DNA of 64,000 nucleotides, taken from assembly GCA_002150815.3 (NCBI GenBank), contig NDFF03000093.1, positions 124,001-188,000 of the forward strand, written 5' to 3'. The notes below the pieces were generated by a model, which was given only the letters and a program-made list of their open reading frames with translations, was not told where the DNA came from and did no database searches. Numbering within the stretch: position 1 is the first letter of the stretch; the number at the start of each line of letters is the position of its first letter. Below are positions 54,670 to 64,000 of the stretch, one piece after another. A program made the translations under genes and the position numbers. Origin of the DNA: Grammothele lineata (taxonomy: Eukaryota > Basidiomycota > Agaricomycetes > Polyporales > Polyporaceae).

Positions 54670-57634
54670 ATGCCCTCCATTCTCAACCTCAAGTTCAAAG
54701 TCGGTCCAGCCGTCCCCCGCACCCCCCTCGCCATGCTCACCCCTCTCTCCTGCTCAGGGGAATAAATCCTTCGTGCCCTTCAGTAATCTCAGCGATGCTG
54801 ATTCTCTAACCAAGACATGGAAGGTACGTCGCCCCCTTCCGACCCGCATATCCCCACCTCATACCTCTCGAAAAATTTTCCTAGGTTTGCACCAAGGTCG
54901 CCAGCTTCCTCGAACAAGGCCAGCGACTCGAGAACTTGAGCTGGAGGCTGTGGCACCTCCAGAACCTCATGGTCGACTCCGATAATGCCAAGTCCAAGCG
55001 CGACTTCAAGAAGCTCTCCAAGTGCATGAGCGACAAGCTCGACAAGGAGAAGGGCAGGTGAGTGCTCGTCCATTCCCTCGTTCTTACCCCCTCCATCTCC
55101 ACCACTCAATTTTCGCCGTCTCCTCATCACGCGCCTCCCGTTCCTAGGTCCATCGAGGAACTGCAAGCGCCCGATTTCAAGCGCAACCATTCTACTGAGC
55201 TTCTTCAGCAGCGCGCCCTCGAGAAGGAGCGCGAGCGCGAGATCAACCAGAACAGCCGTCCTGGTACGATCCACCGCATGCAGTTTACTTTTTCCATCGA
55301 CCAGCCCGCCTCCATTGTGGCCACTGCCGTCACAACCAAGAAGCCCGACCTCAAGCCTTCGCCTGAGTTCAAGGACACCAAGCGCGGACGCCCAGCCACT
55401 CGCTCCACCACCACTGCAGACGAGCCCACTGGGGGCGATGACCAGCCACTCACCCAGCGCGGCCGCAAGACCTCGACGGCGCCCGCCCCACCAGCACGGG
55501 TCGAGACCAGCAAAGAAGACATGTACCACCACGCCGCGCTCCGCTTCCCATCTCTCTTCTCCTCCGACTTTGGCCCCGCCGCCCTCCTCTACCCGTCCCC
55601 GACCACGACGAACCCCATGACCTATGGTGAAGGCGTTGCCCTCTCCACGACTGGCAGCTCGGATGGCTTCAGCATCATCCGCCCCACGATCGAACTCCCG
55701 CTTGACGAACTCCTCAATGCCGACAGCCCCGGCGGCTGGTCCACCGCGCTCCCGCACCACGACTCGCGGCCGGCGGATCGCTTCGACGCTCAAGAAGACG
55801 TTGAGATGAAGGTCGCCACGAACGACACCTTCGCCCAGCACGCCCACCGGCCGTCCGGCGCGGGCGAGGACGAAAGCGGCCTCCTCAAGTCCGCCGGGCT
55901 CCGGCCCTCTTTGAACCTGATGGAAGACGTCGTCCCCCGGACGATCACGCCCTCGCGCATCGGCCCGAACTCGGGCCCGGGCGCGAGCCACGCGACGACG
56001 GCGGGGACGGGCAAACGGCCGTCTCTGAGCGTGCGCACGCAATCAGTGAGCACTCGCTCGACTGGTCCGGGCGCCACCCCCGTGAACTCCTCGCAGCAAA
56101 ACAGCACCGTCAACTCCGCCCCCGGCGGCGTCAAGGCCGAGTGCTCCAACTGCGGCGCGACCCACACCCCGCTGTGGCGCCGCGGCCTCAACGACGAGCT
56201 CAACTGCAACGCGTGTGGGCTGTACTGCAAGCTCGTACGTTGCCGTTTCTCTCCGCCCCGCCCCCCTTTCCTTCCTTTGTTCTAGCGCAAGGGGCGTCGC
56301 GACCGCATTCTGACAAGTATTACGTCTTTAGCACAAGCGCCCGCGCCCCAAGAGCATGCGCAACAACCACGGCGAAGGCCGCGCACAGGCCGCGCCTCGC
56401 CAGGAGTCCCAGGAAGTCGTCGGTAAGTGAAGCGAAATACCGCTTCGCGGCGCGTACGTGCTCATTAGACGACGACAGCGCAATGCTACAACTACCACAC
56501 AACCGCAACCCCTCTGTGGAAAGGATGACGAGGGCAAGACCGTGTGTAACGCGTGAGTCATGGGGCAATTGCAGTCCGCTTCTAGCGCTCACCGATGCGC
56601 GTCCACGCGTGTGCGCGTTCCCAGCTGCGGCCTATAGTGAGTCTTGCGTGCCTGTTAGTGTCGGATTGCAGAAAACTGACGGCATCGTTAGCTACAAGCT
56701 GCACGGCTCTGCTCGGCCCATCTCGATGAAGTCGGACGTCATCCGCAAGCGTGCGCGCCACGACGCACGCCGCGGGACGGGCAACAGCTCCTCGGAGACC
56801 CCACCGTCTGCGAGCCCGGGCGCGAGCCGGCGCGCGTCTCCGAACGCGGAGCCCACGCCGACGCTCGCGCCGGACTCGTCGACGCAGACGACCAACTTCG
56901 GTTCAAATGAGTCGGCGTCGACCGGGACGAGCAACGGGGTTGAGTATCGCTCGTCGATGCAGTCGGAGCTCATGAACGCGCTCGGCACGGGCGAGAACTC
57001 GTACAGCACGCACATGTTCAGCTCGAGCATCTCGTACTACCCCGGGCCGTACCACCCCGACTACCTCTCGCAGATGTACAGCACGAGCACGAGCGACGCG
57101 CTCCCCTTCACCTCTGGAGGCTACAGCTCGGACGTCGAGTCGGGCTCGGAGACGCGCTCGACGAAGCGCCGCCGGATGAGCAGCGATTCGGCCTCGGAGC
57201 CGCCCTTGTCCGCGGTCTCGTTCAGCTCGTACGCGGACTCGTACACCTCAGCCTCGTCCTCGACCTCGCAGTCGCAGCGCTCGTCCATCGACTTCCCCTT
57301 CACGCCCTACTCGTCCTACAGCTCGCTCCTCACCAATGCGCGCATCTGGCACCCGCCGATGCTCCCCCCGGACTCATCCCTGCACTTCGTGCACCCGCCG
57401 ATGCTGCCCTCGGCGGCGTCGGAGGACTCGCCGATGTTCTACCACCCGCCGATGGCGCCGACCGCGGACGAGACCGACGCGCTCTTCGCCGCGTACCTGC
57501 ACCCGCCGATGCTGCCGCCCGAGGACTCGCCCCCGATGAGCTCGCTCCAGCTGCACCCGCCGATGCTCCCCACCGACTGGAAGATGGGCGGCCAGGACAT
57601 GTACGGCGACAGCAACGCGATGGTGACGTTCTGA
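54670..57634 (+). CDS. AreA-type GATA transcription factor with damaged second finger
   Basis: Exons: 54670-54699, 54758-54823, 54885-55057, 55148-56234, 56332-56422, 56479-56552, 56625-56636 (12 nt) and 56692-57634. The N-terminus carries the areA GATA-like (DUF1752) segment (VCTKVASFLEQGQRLENLSW, RLWHLQNLMV). GATA finger 1 is intact, with Cys at about residues 422, 425, 443 and 446 (CSNCGATHTPLWRRG ... CNACGLYCKL), followed by a basic tail (HKRPRPKSMRNN). Finger 2 should span exons 6-8, but exon 6 has TAC for the second Cys (56493-56495) and is two bases short after CTGTGG, so the expected frame hits TGA at 56526-56528. The C-terminal exon stays open and ends with five HPPM repeats. It should be a nuclear regulator binding GATA sites, by family often of nitrogen use. 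As read, the protein stops inside finger 2. Confidence 0.82.
57350..57565 (+). repeat. Five in-frame CACCCGCCGATG repeats in the GATA gene
   Basis: The 12-mer CACCCGCCGATG occurs at 57350, 57392, 57443, 57500 and 57554, always in the reading frame as His-Pro-Pro-Met, mostly followed by Leu-Pro. Spacing is 42, 51, 57 and 54 nt with non-repeated acidic/Ser-rich linkers. Identity at the nucleotide level for all five points to recent spread or gene conversion. Confidence 0.9.
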
Positions 57635-59569
57635 TGCGACGACGACGGCCCACCACGACCCGCGGCGTGCACGCGCTCGCGCCGACGACCATGATGTATG
57701 CCCCCCTCCTCCCCTCTATGCCCGTCTTTCCTTCTTTCTGCTTGCTCCCATCCCCGGCCCCATCATCCTCCTCTCCAAACGGACAGAAGCGTCATGGACG
57801 ATCCGCGATGTAGCATTTTCACACGATCCCGATCCGCACCCGCCTGCTCTATGCTCCTCCTCCCTTCTACGTCTCCGTTATGGGCTTATGCGTAATATGG
57901 CTCGATCCTCTTGTTCCCCCACCGCCCTCCGGTCTACGTCTCCTCGCCATCACGCTCTTGTCGTCATGATGTTTTCCACCACGCTCCCCTTGCCATCCTG
58001 CTTCCGCCAGGCCGAAGTTCTTCCACGTTCCACGCGTAGATCGTCGCATCTTCCCGCCCCGTCTCGTGCTGCATTGTCCGGTCCGTTGCATTACCCACTT
58101 GTGCCGCATCCGTCATCAACAGCATCGTTTCCCTTCCTCGTTTCTTTCTTCTCTTGTCTCCTACTGTCTTGCCACTGTCTCTCGTAGTCCATAGTTTGTC
58201 CCACGCTGTACACCGCCGTCTCCGCTTCTCTCTCACATTTTCCCGAGTCCAAAGCCTCGCTCGCACCACTGTCCACTATATCCATACGCGTCCCGCTCCC
58301 GTCTCCGCCTATCCGTCTCTCCTCCTCTCCTCTTCCTTTCTTCGCCCCTTCCTCGTTCCCTTACCGCCGCTGTCCTCCCCTAAAATTATTCCGCAAGTGT
58401 ACGTGTACGAGCGAGCAGTCTTCCTTCTCCCCCTCTCTTCCTCCCACCGAAGCGCAGACGTTACGTCCACCGCGCGCACGCGAAGGGCTTCGCGCGATCC
58501 GAGCCCCACAATTCACAATGCATATTTATCCACTCTGCCCCTTTCTCTCTCGCCCCGCGCCCTTGCCGCCCGCTCCCCCTCGATCGCCTCGCGTGGCTTC
58601 GAGGGCGTGAAGCGTGAAGGGGGGCGCGCGTGTGGCTCCCTCCCTTTTAAGTCCCCCGGTTTTCCCGTCTCGTTCCTTGTCCATACAGCGCCGCCGTCGC
58701 CGTCGCCGTTCTGTTGTACATGGTACTCCTCCCGCGCTAGTGTCCGTCCGAACGTACGTGTACCTAGTCTCGTATATACCCCCACCCTTATTATTGTCAG
58801 TACGTAGTCAAAGGCCCCCGCGGTGAAGAAGAATCCAATCTTGTGTCCATAGTCTCCCCCCCCTACCCCCTCGCCTCGTCCGCTTGCTGCGTGCCCCTAC
58901 GACTTCGGCGGTGTGTCCCGTTGGTTCGGGCCTTCTACGCCCTCGTGCGGAGGAGTGAATAGTTAAATGAATTGCACGCGCTCGACTTCGATCTGTGGCC
59001 CGCAGGCCTCGTGCGCGATACCGGCGCGAGTGCGCACACGCAGCAGAGCGGGCGCGCATGAGGATACTGCATCCTCCCGTAACGCCGTCGGCCTCGAGTA
59101 TCTACCAAGACTTCCACAAGCCAAAGAAGAAAGGAAAGGAAAGGAAAGGCGAGGACTCAGAGGAGAGGAGGCCCGCCCTTCCGCGAAAATTGACTGCTAC
59201 CGCACGCGCGCGGCCTCCCTTCTCTCCGGCGTCCCGTATCGCATGTACGTCCAGGACGGCCCACCCGCGCGCACGTCCGTGGGCGTGGGCGCGCGCTGGC
59301 GCGAGAGAAGGCGAACTGTGGTCGAGAAGGCGCGCGCGGGGCTCGAGAAGCGGCCCTCGTATGCGGGACCTTACGTGTACGTCACACGCTCGCCCGCGCG
59401 GGGAACTTCGCGAGCTCCCTTGTGCGTTCCGACGCGTCCTTGCGGGTGATGGGCCGCTGCCGGGAGAACGTACATACTAGATGGGCGGTCGTTGGGGCTA
59501 GCGTCGCGGATACGATGGGCGAGTCCGGGAGGAGGCAGTCGGAGTACCAAGAGCACTCAGCTAGGGGTC

Positions 59570-59735
59570 ACTGTTCCCTGGGTGTTTGAGAATTTTGCAG
59601 CGATGTGGTGACTGTGGGAAGCAAGAAGCTGATCTGTTGCCGAAGACTCGCCCTCGAGGACTGTCTGTGACGTTGCGATATGGTGATGCCGTAGAATATG
59701 AATGCGACCGGGGGATACATGATGGACGTCCATTC
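59570..59735 (-). pseudogene. F-box relic (type B N-terminus)
   Basis: On the minus strand, the DNA around 59590-59620 closely matches the TVARSCKILSE part of the edge F-box gene (shared ACAGTC, CCA and TGCAAAATTCTCA). Upstream, frames give MDVHHV and then FIFYGITISQRHRQ and LRQQISFLLPTVTTSLQNSQ, following the VDVHDVVYIIFQYLD ... LRRTLLSAAVSCKALS layout of the gene at 38417. Frame changes and missing LRR sequence mark it as dead. Confidence 0.5.
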
Positions 59736-61269
59736 TGATTGGGAGTATGTACACATCTTCTACTGACTACCGGCGGTGACTCGGGCGCACCGTCGAACCA
59801 CAAGCTGAGCGCTGAAGACGCACAGCGAGGAGTTCCGGCGTAAGGCCCTCGGAATACCTGAATTCGCTTCGCGGGAGCGTCGGTTCTTCTCCGCAAGTGG
59901 AAGGGCGATCTAGCGAAGGTCGCAGGATAGTCAACTTGGACGGTCGGAGGTGTCAGACAACGCACCGACAACTCTGCCCCAACTCCAGAGTTCGCCGTAC
60001 AGCGCCAGCACAGACCGCTGAACGCAGCCCACATACTCATGACGTTGTGCGGGGCGTGCATGACGGCATGCTAGCAGCCCAGCCCGAAGTCGACGCAAGT
60101 AGACAGCAACACTTGACGCCCCCGCGCCACCGCGTATCGGAACACAGGCCCTGTCCGATGCCCCCGCCGGCGAATTGTGGCAGCGTCGTGAGAAGCGTAC
60201 GGCGTGCGGCGCCAGTACGCCCGCCTGCTGCGTCGTGTCTTCTCGCCTCCCGCCCGTTCGCGCGCTCGGTCCGGTGCGCTCCCCTGGCGTTGCAGCGCGG
60301 CTCCGTCGTGTTGCGCCGCAAGCCCGACGAGTTGGCTACGGCGCGTCGACACCGGTGTGCTCGCGAGCAGGCGTCGACTTCGGGCCGCCATGCCTCCGCA
60401 CGACGACGCGCCATTGGCGCGAATGTCGCGCGCATCCTAGCGGGATGCACTCAACGCCAAGGAAGGCCGGCGCGGATGCGCGGGAGGGGGTCCGCATTGG
60501 GAGATCGTCGCCTCGGACCCTCGCATCGGCGCCGACGTTTGTCAGCCGCCCAGAGATCGCATCTGGAGAAGTGCATTATGGTTGAGCGTCAGGGCGTCGA
60601 GTTAGATAGAGATACACACTGGAATGGCGCTTTCGAATCCTCGCTGCGTACTGTCCGTGTCGGATATAGAACAGTGCCATGCGTGAGACGACACCGTGCA
60701 CTTATGCACCAAAGACGCGGTCCGGGGTATGATATCTAGAGGTATACAGTCTTGGCGAATACGCCCCTGTAGAGACTACGAACGATGACGCGTCCTACAG
60801 TACACGCGTTTAGCGCACTGCAATGGAAGTAGCGCGGTGATGAAGTTTTACACTTACCCGGGTGTTGAGTAGCGATCGCTCCCGCCCATGGTACCGGTCA
60901 TGAACAAATCCGGAGCTTCGGGGGACCCGACGCGGCCACAAAGTGCCCACGTATGGCGAAGCGCGGATCCCGAGCTCGGTGTAATCCTTGTCTAGAGGCG
61001 CTGAGCAGCACTTGCGTAAATGCTGCCTGGTTCTCCCGCTGTTGGAGCGTCGTCGATTGTGTTGGTTACTGCAAGCGTGCAAAGTATTTGCAGCGCACAG
61101 CGTATGGACTTGACGCACTGTTCCTACCGCCGCCGAGATGGGCCCAATCGGGTACGTAGAGCTTGTTCCTGATTGACCTCATGCCGGCATACATAGCGTG
61201 GATCGTCGCTGTGAATGCGAGGTCAGTACTATGTGGCTACTGCCTCAAAGGAACCATCTACCCACGTCA

Positions 61270-61755
61270 TGGAAACCGTTAATGAGCAACACTATAAGCG
61301 AAGCCCTCAACCACTGAGAGATGCGAGCACGCTCCGCATAACTTGCTGACAGTTGGAGAAAGACGTAGGCCGGCGAAACGAACAAACGGCGCAGATCCCC
61401 TTCCCCACGGGCATACGCTACGGTCATTTCGGCTCGCTGCGCACCCCATTCATCTGACCGACGGGGATCGTCCATACTGGGGAGTTGCAAACGTAGTTTG
61501 AGCGCCAGGGCCTCCCCGTGATTCTGTACGCCGAAACGCTTACGACGGGACTCGATCAGGGGGGTGGGCACCATGAGTAGAAGCCTGAAACGCACCAAGT
61601 TCTATGAGGAGCGTCGTATACAGTGGGGTGGCGGCGACGCCTCGATGTTCGTATGCAATTGCGCACAAGCGCGCGGGATGCGGGACATCGGCGCGAAGCT
61701 CCTGCACTAGAGCCACAGCGTCAGCCAGTAGATTTGCCCGGAAGTCATACGCACA
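61270..61755 (-). pseudogene. Coding-like island, family unknown
   Basis: Two adjacent minus-strand blocks read like conserved protein: FRANLLADAVALVQELRADV to YEHRGVAATPLYTTLLIELG (about 61595-61755), then RKRFGVQNHGEALALKLRLQ to LFVSPAYVFLQLSASYAERA (about 61310-61550). They lie in different frames and I found no GT-AG intron that joins them in phase, so a frame-broken gene remnant is likely. I do not recognise the family. Confidence 0.4.
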
Positions 61756-63425
61756 CCGACAGTTCCGCTATTCCGAGCGTTGAGTGAGCCGGTGAGCGAA
61801 CCCGTGACCGCGCTGAGAGGATCGTCGGGGACGCGTCAGCCAACATGCGTGGAGTGGGCGCGGTAGAGATAATTACCCATTTGGCCGCACGTCCACTACT
61901 GACACCGCCGGTGGAAAGCCAGGGAAAGCCAAGGCCATAAACGCCGCGAGTCGACACGCATCTACATGCACGTTCCAAGGCACTTCAATGCGGATGGCCG
62001 GCGGAACGCTGCACTAACGCCAGATGATCCGGTATCACGTTGGTCGCTATCGGGTGGCCGCGCGATATGGGCGGCGGCAGCGTGCACGAACACAGCGGCT
62101 GCCTGCAGGCGCGACGGGATCGTGATGGCTCAGGCCAGGCGGGGAATGGGCCGGACGAGACGTCGGTAGCGACCACTTCGAGGGCAGGAGTAGTGAGATG
62201 CGTGAGATCAGAACTCGGGAGATAGTGAGAGATGTGGGAGATCGCCGAGGAGATGGATGACGGAGACGAGAACGTGACAGATGATTGCGCTATGGAAGGC
62301 CATGAGGCCCGCGAGTGGACTGCGGTGCGTACATTATGAACCACTATGCTCGGTATGTGGGGTTCCGAATGGCGGGATGTACTCCGGTTCAATTCACCCC
62401 GCGTCTCCACACAGCGTGTCGTGCGTCAAGTATGGAATGCACGCGTTCTTCGCCTTCAGGGCCGCAAACTGAAGTGTTCGGCACAACCAGAATGGTGGGT
62501 GCACTGACACTTGAATGAGGAAATCGGCCACAACACTTGCGCACGTCGCGCTACTTTCCAGCGAGCTCATCGGAGGTTGCGCGCGTAGGTAGAGGCGTGT
62601 TCTGTTGGATCGAGATCAGCTACCGGTATGCACGTTTTGGAGCGAGAAGCGATTAAAAATAAGCATTGCTCATGATCGCCCATTGTCTATGACACATCCC
62701 GTCGGCTCACTCTCCTCGGGAAGAGGATGTCGGCAGCGCGCGGGAGAAGAAGGCACGCCACAACGTATGGAAGCCTCGAGGCAAGATGTTCAACGTATCT
62801 CCGTCCGCACCTCCTGCGCTGGATCGCTGTCTCCCATCGTGGACATCAATGACCAGAAATACAACTATACGCACGAGAGGGGCAGGTTCAGCAGATAACA
62901 TCAGAAGGCTACGCACCGTTCAAGTCCACGGCTTGATGCGCTCATGGGTTTCGGATCTCGCGAGTGCCAGTTGTGCGGTAGCCTCACGGTGGTTCAGAGT
63001 TTACTAGAACCATTAACACACCCAGAGGTCTGACGAATTTGCTACTGGGAACGAATGTGGGCACGTTGGAGGATCGGATGTGTTTTGTGAGAAATAAGTA
63101 GTTGTTGAACGGCATGACTCAACAACTTGCCACCACAATCCATCTCTTGTCTTATCCCCGCGTGTATGGCGTTTCAGAGTGCATTGTCTGGGCGTCGATT
63201 TGACCAAAGAGAATGGATGCGCCACGCGATGAGCCTGGGAGCAATGGGAAGCAGTGCAAGCTTGAGTGACAGCGATGTTCATGATCAACGACTCGGAGAC
63301 GCGCGTCGTCCCGCGGGCGTCTCCTTCGCACATACACAGACGCCCGCTTTATCTGAAAACAATCGAGGCCCGCCACTGCTCGACGATGCCAAGTATCATT
63401 TACTACCGCCAACTCGTCTCTCAGA

Positions 63426-64000
63426 ATGAGAGGACCTCGATCTCTCCTAGCTGCAGACGAGATTCTCTCTCTCATCTTCAAGTACATTGGCGCTGAGATA
63501 ACATTGCCTTTCGACTGTCGGCCCAAGACTTCTGCCCGGAACGCCATACCTCCGTCCACGTCTGAGGCTTTCAGAACATTGGCATCCGCAGCCAGGTCTT
63601 GCAAAAGTCTCAGCAAACACGCTATTGATGTACTGTGGGAGGAGCTCCCAGACGAAGAACCCCTCTTGAAGCTGCTGGATACTCTCGCGATTACTGTTTA
63701 TGATCCTCGAAAGACCCCGTCGAGAGCCCTTCACGAACAAGACGAGCAGGTACGAGCATTCTCTCGAGAAAATATACATCGCATCTGAACCTGCGCTCCT
63801 AGAACGATGTCATCACCGTCATCCGGGAGGGGGGTCGATTCCACTATTACGCTCGTCGGGTACGGACCATCATACTTTACCTGGACAAGACCCCAGATAT
63901 GCTATGGGCAAAGCTGCGAACCCAGACATCGAACACACCATTCCTCCCGTCCTTACAGTCCGTTAAGCTCAGTGGTGATCACCATATCAGCACACGTCAC
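63426..64000 (+). CDS. F-box/LRR-like protein, type B (3' end outside window)
   Basis: Exon 1 63426-63749 (108 codons), intron 63750-63802 (53 nt, GTACGA ... CCTAG), phase 0, exon 2 from 63803 open to the window end. The F-box is at about residues 8-70 (LLAADEILSLIFKYIGAE ... SAARSCKSLSKHAIDVLWEEL). Exon 2 opens NDVITVIREGGRFHYYARRV and reaches FLPSLQSVKLSGDHH, matching the start of the LRR-like exon in the other type B genes (LPSLRKVSVRGDQH). The 66 codons of exon 2 seen here have no stop. It should be an SCF substrate receptor; target unknown. Confidence 0.85.

Larger units (their letters stand above)
57635..63425. other. Long gene-poor region
   Basis: About 5.8 kb between the GATA gene and the last F-box gene. 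The left 1.3 kb is pyrimidine-rich and probably contains the GATA 3' UTR. A GGAAA-type short repeat lies near 59125-59150. An F-box relic is at 59570-59735 and a coding-like island at 61270-61755 (both listed separately). The long frame at 59897-60739 is Arg-rich without any domain and is not called. The right end should be the promoter of the F-box gene. Confidence 0.4.

Noticed and set aside
54789..56042. Minus-strand open frame of 417 codons opposite the GATA gene
   Set aside because: Shadow of the areA-type exon; low-complexity Arg/Gly/Val translation and no splice or domain support.
59897..60739. Plus-strand 280-codon frame
   Set aside because: Arg-rich with scattered His and Pro, no hydrophobic core, no homolog recognised, no intron or paralog support.

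Overview
The window reads as nuclear DNA of a filamentous basidiomycete, most likely an Agaricomycete (a wood-decay Polyporales-type genome is my inference). The evidence is dense short introns (about 44-80 nt, GT-AG, often GTGCGT or GTACGT donors), GC-rich genes with long GC-rich spacers, Zn2Cys6 and areA-type GATA regulators, and an expanded family of F-box genes. No prokaryotic operon features, rRNA or complete transposon were recognised. Gene models below were spliced by hand and checked for phase.

Layout. 1-4.3 kb: two divergent F-box genes. 4.3-8.4 kb: no supported gene. 8.4-13.2 kb: a 16-exon Zn2Cys6 transcription factor on the minus strand. 13.2-16.8 kb: GC-rich spacer. 16.8-21.1 kb: an HNH-like gene and a La (Lhp1) RNA-binding protein gene, each preceded by a copy of the same roughly 130-bp promoter module. 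23.0-24.7 kb: a secreted SGNH esterase. 26.3-26.9 kb: a CHZ1-type histone chaperone. 27.7-29.5 kb: F-box gene. 30.0 kb: U6 snRNA copy 1. 30.4-33.2 kb: an acyl-CoA oxidase pseudogene with five lesions. 33.8-35.1 kb: epoxide hydrolase. 35.4-44.4 kb: four more F-box genes, an F-box relic and U6 copy 2. 44.6-47.4 kb: a 13-exon sugar transporter. 47.4-54.7 kb: long spacer with frame-broken coding remnants. 54.7-57.6 kb: a two-finger GATA factor whose second finger is damaged. 57.6-63.4 kb: spacer with another F-box relic. 63.4 kb to the end: an eighth F-box gene, cut by the window edge.

How the parts relate. The strongest theme is a birth-and-death F-box locus: eight full-length or edge-truncated genes in two architectural types (A and B), all with one phase-0 intron separating the F-box exon from a long leucine-rich-like exon, plus three relics. 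By family they should be interchangeable substrate receptors of SCF ubiquitin ligases; their targets cannot be read from the sequence. The other genes are housekeeping (La, U6, CHZ1), regulatory (Zn2Cys6, GATA) or metabolic (SGNH esterase, epoxide hydrolase, sugar transporter, dead acyl-CoA oxidase) and do not form an obvious pathway cluster. The observations most worth a second look are the damaged second GATA finger and its 12-nt microexon, the duplicated GATA-site promoter module, the acyl-CoA oxidase pseudogene, the paired U6 genes and the F-box turnover.
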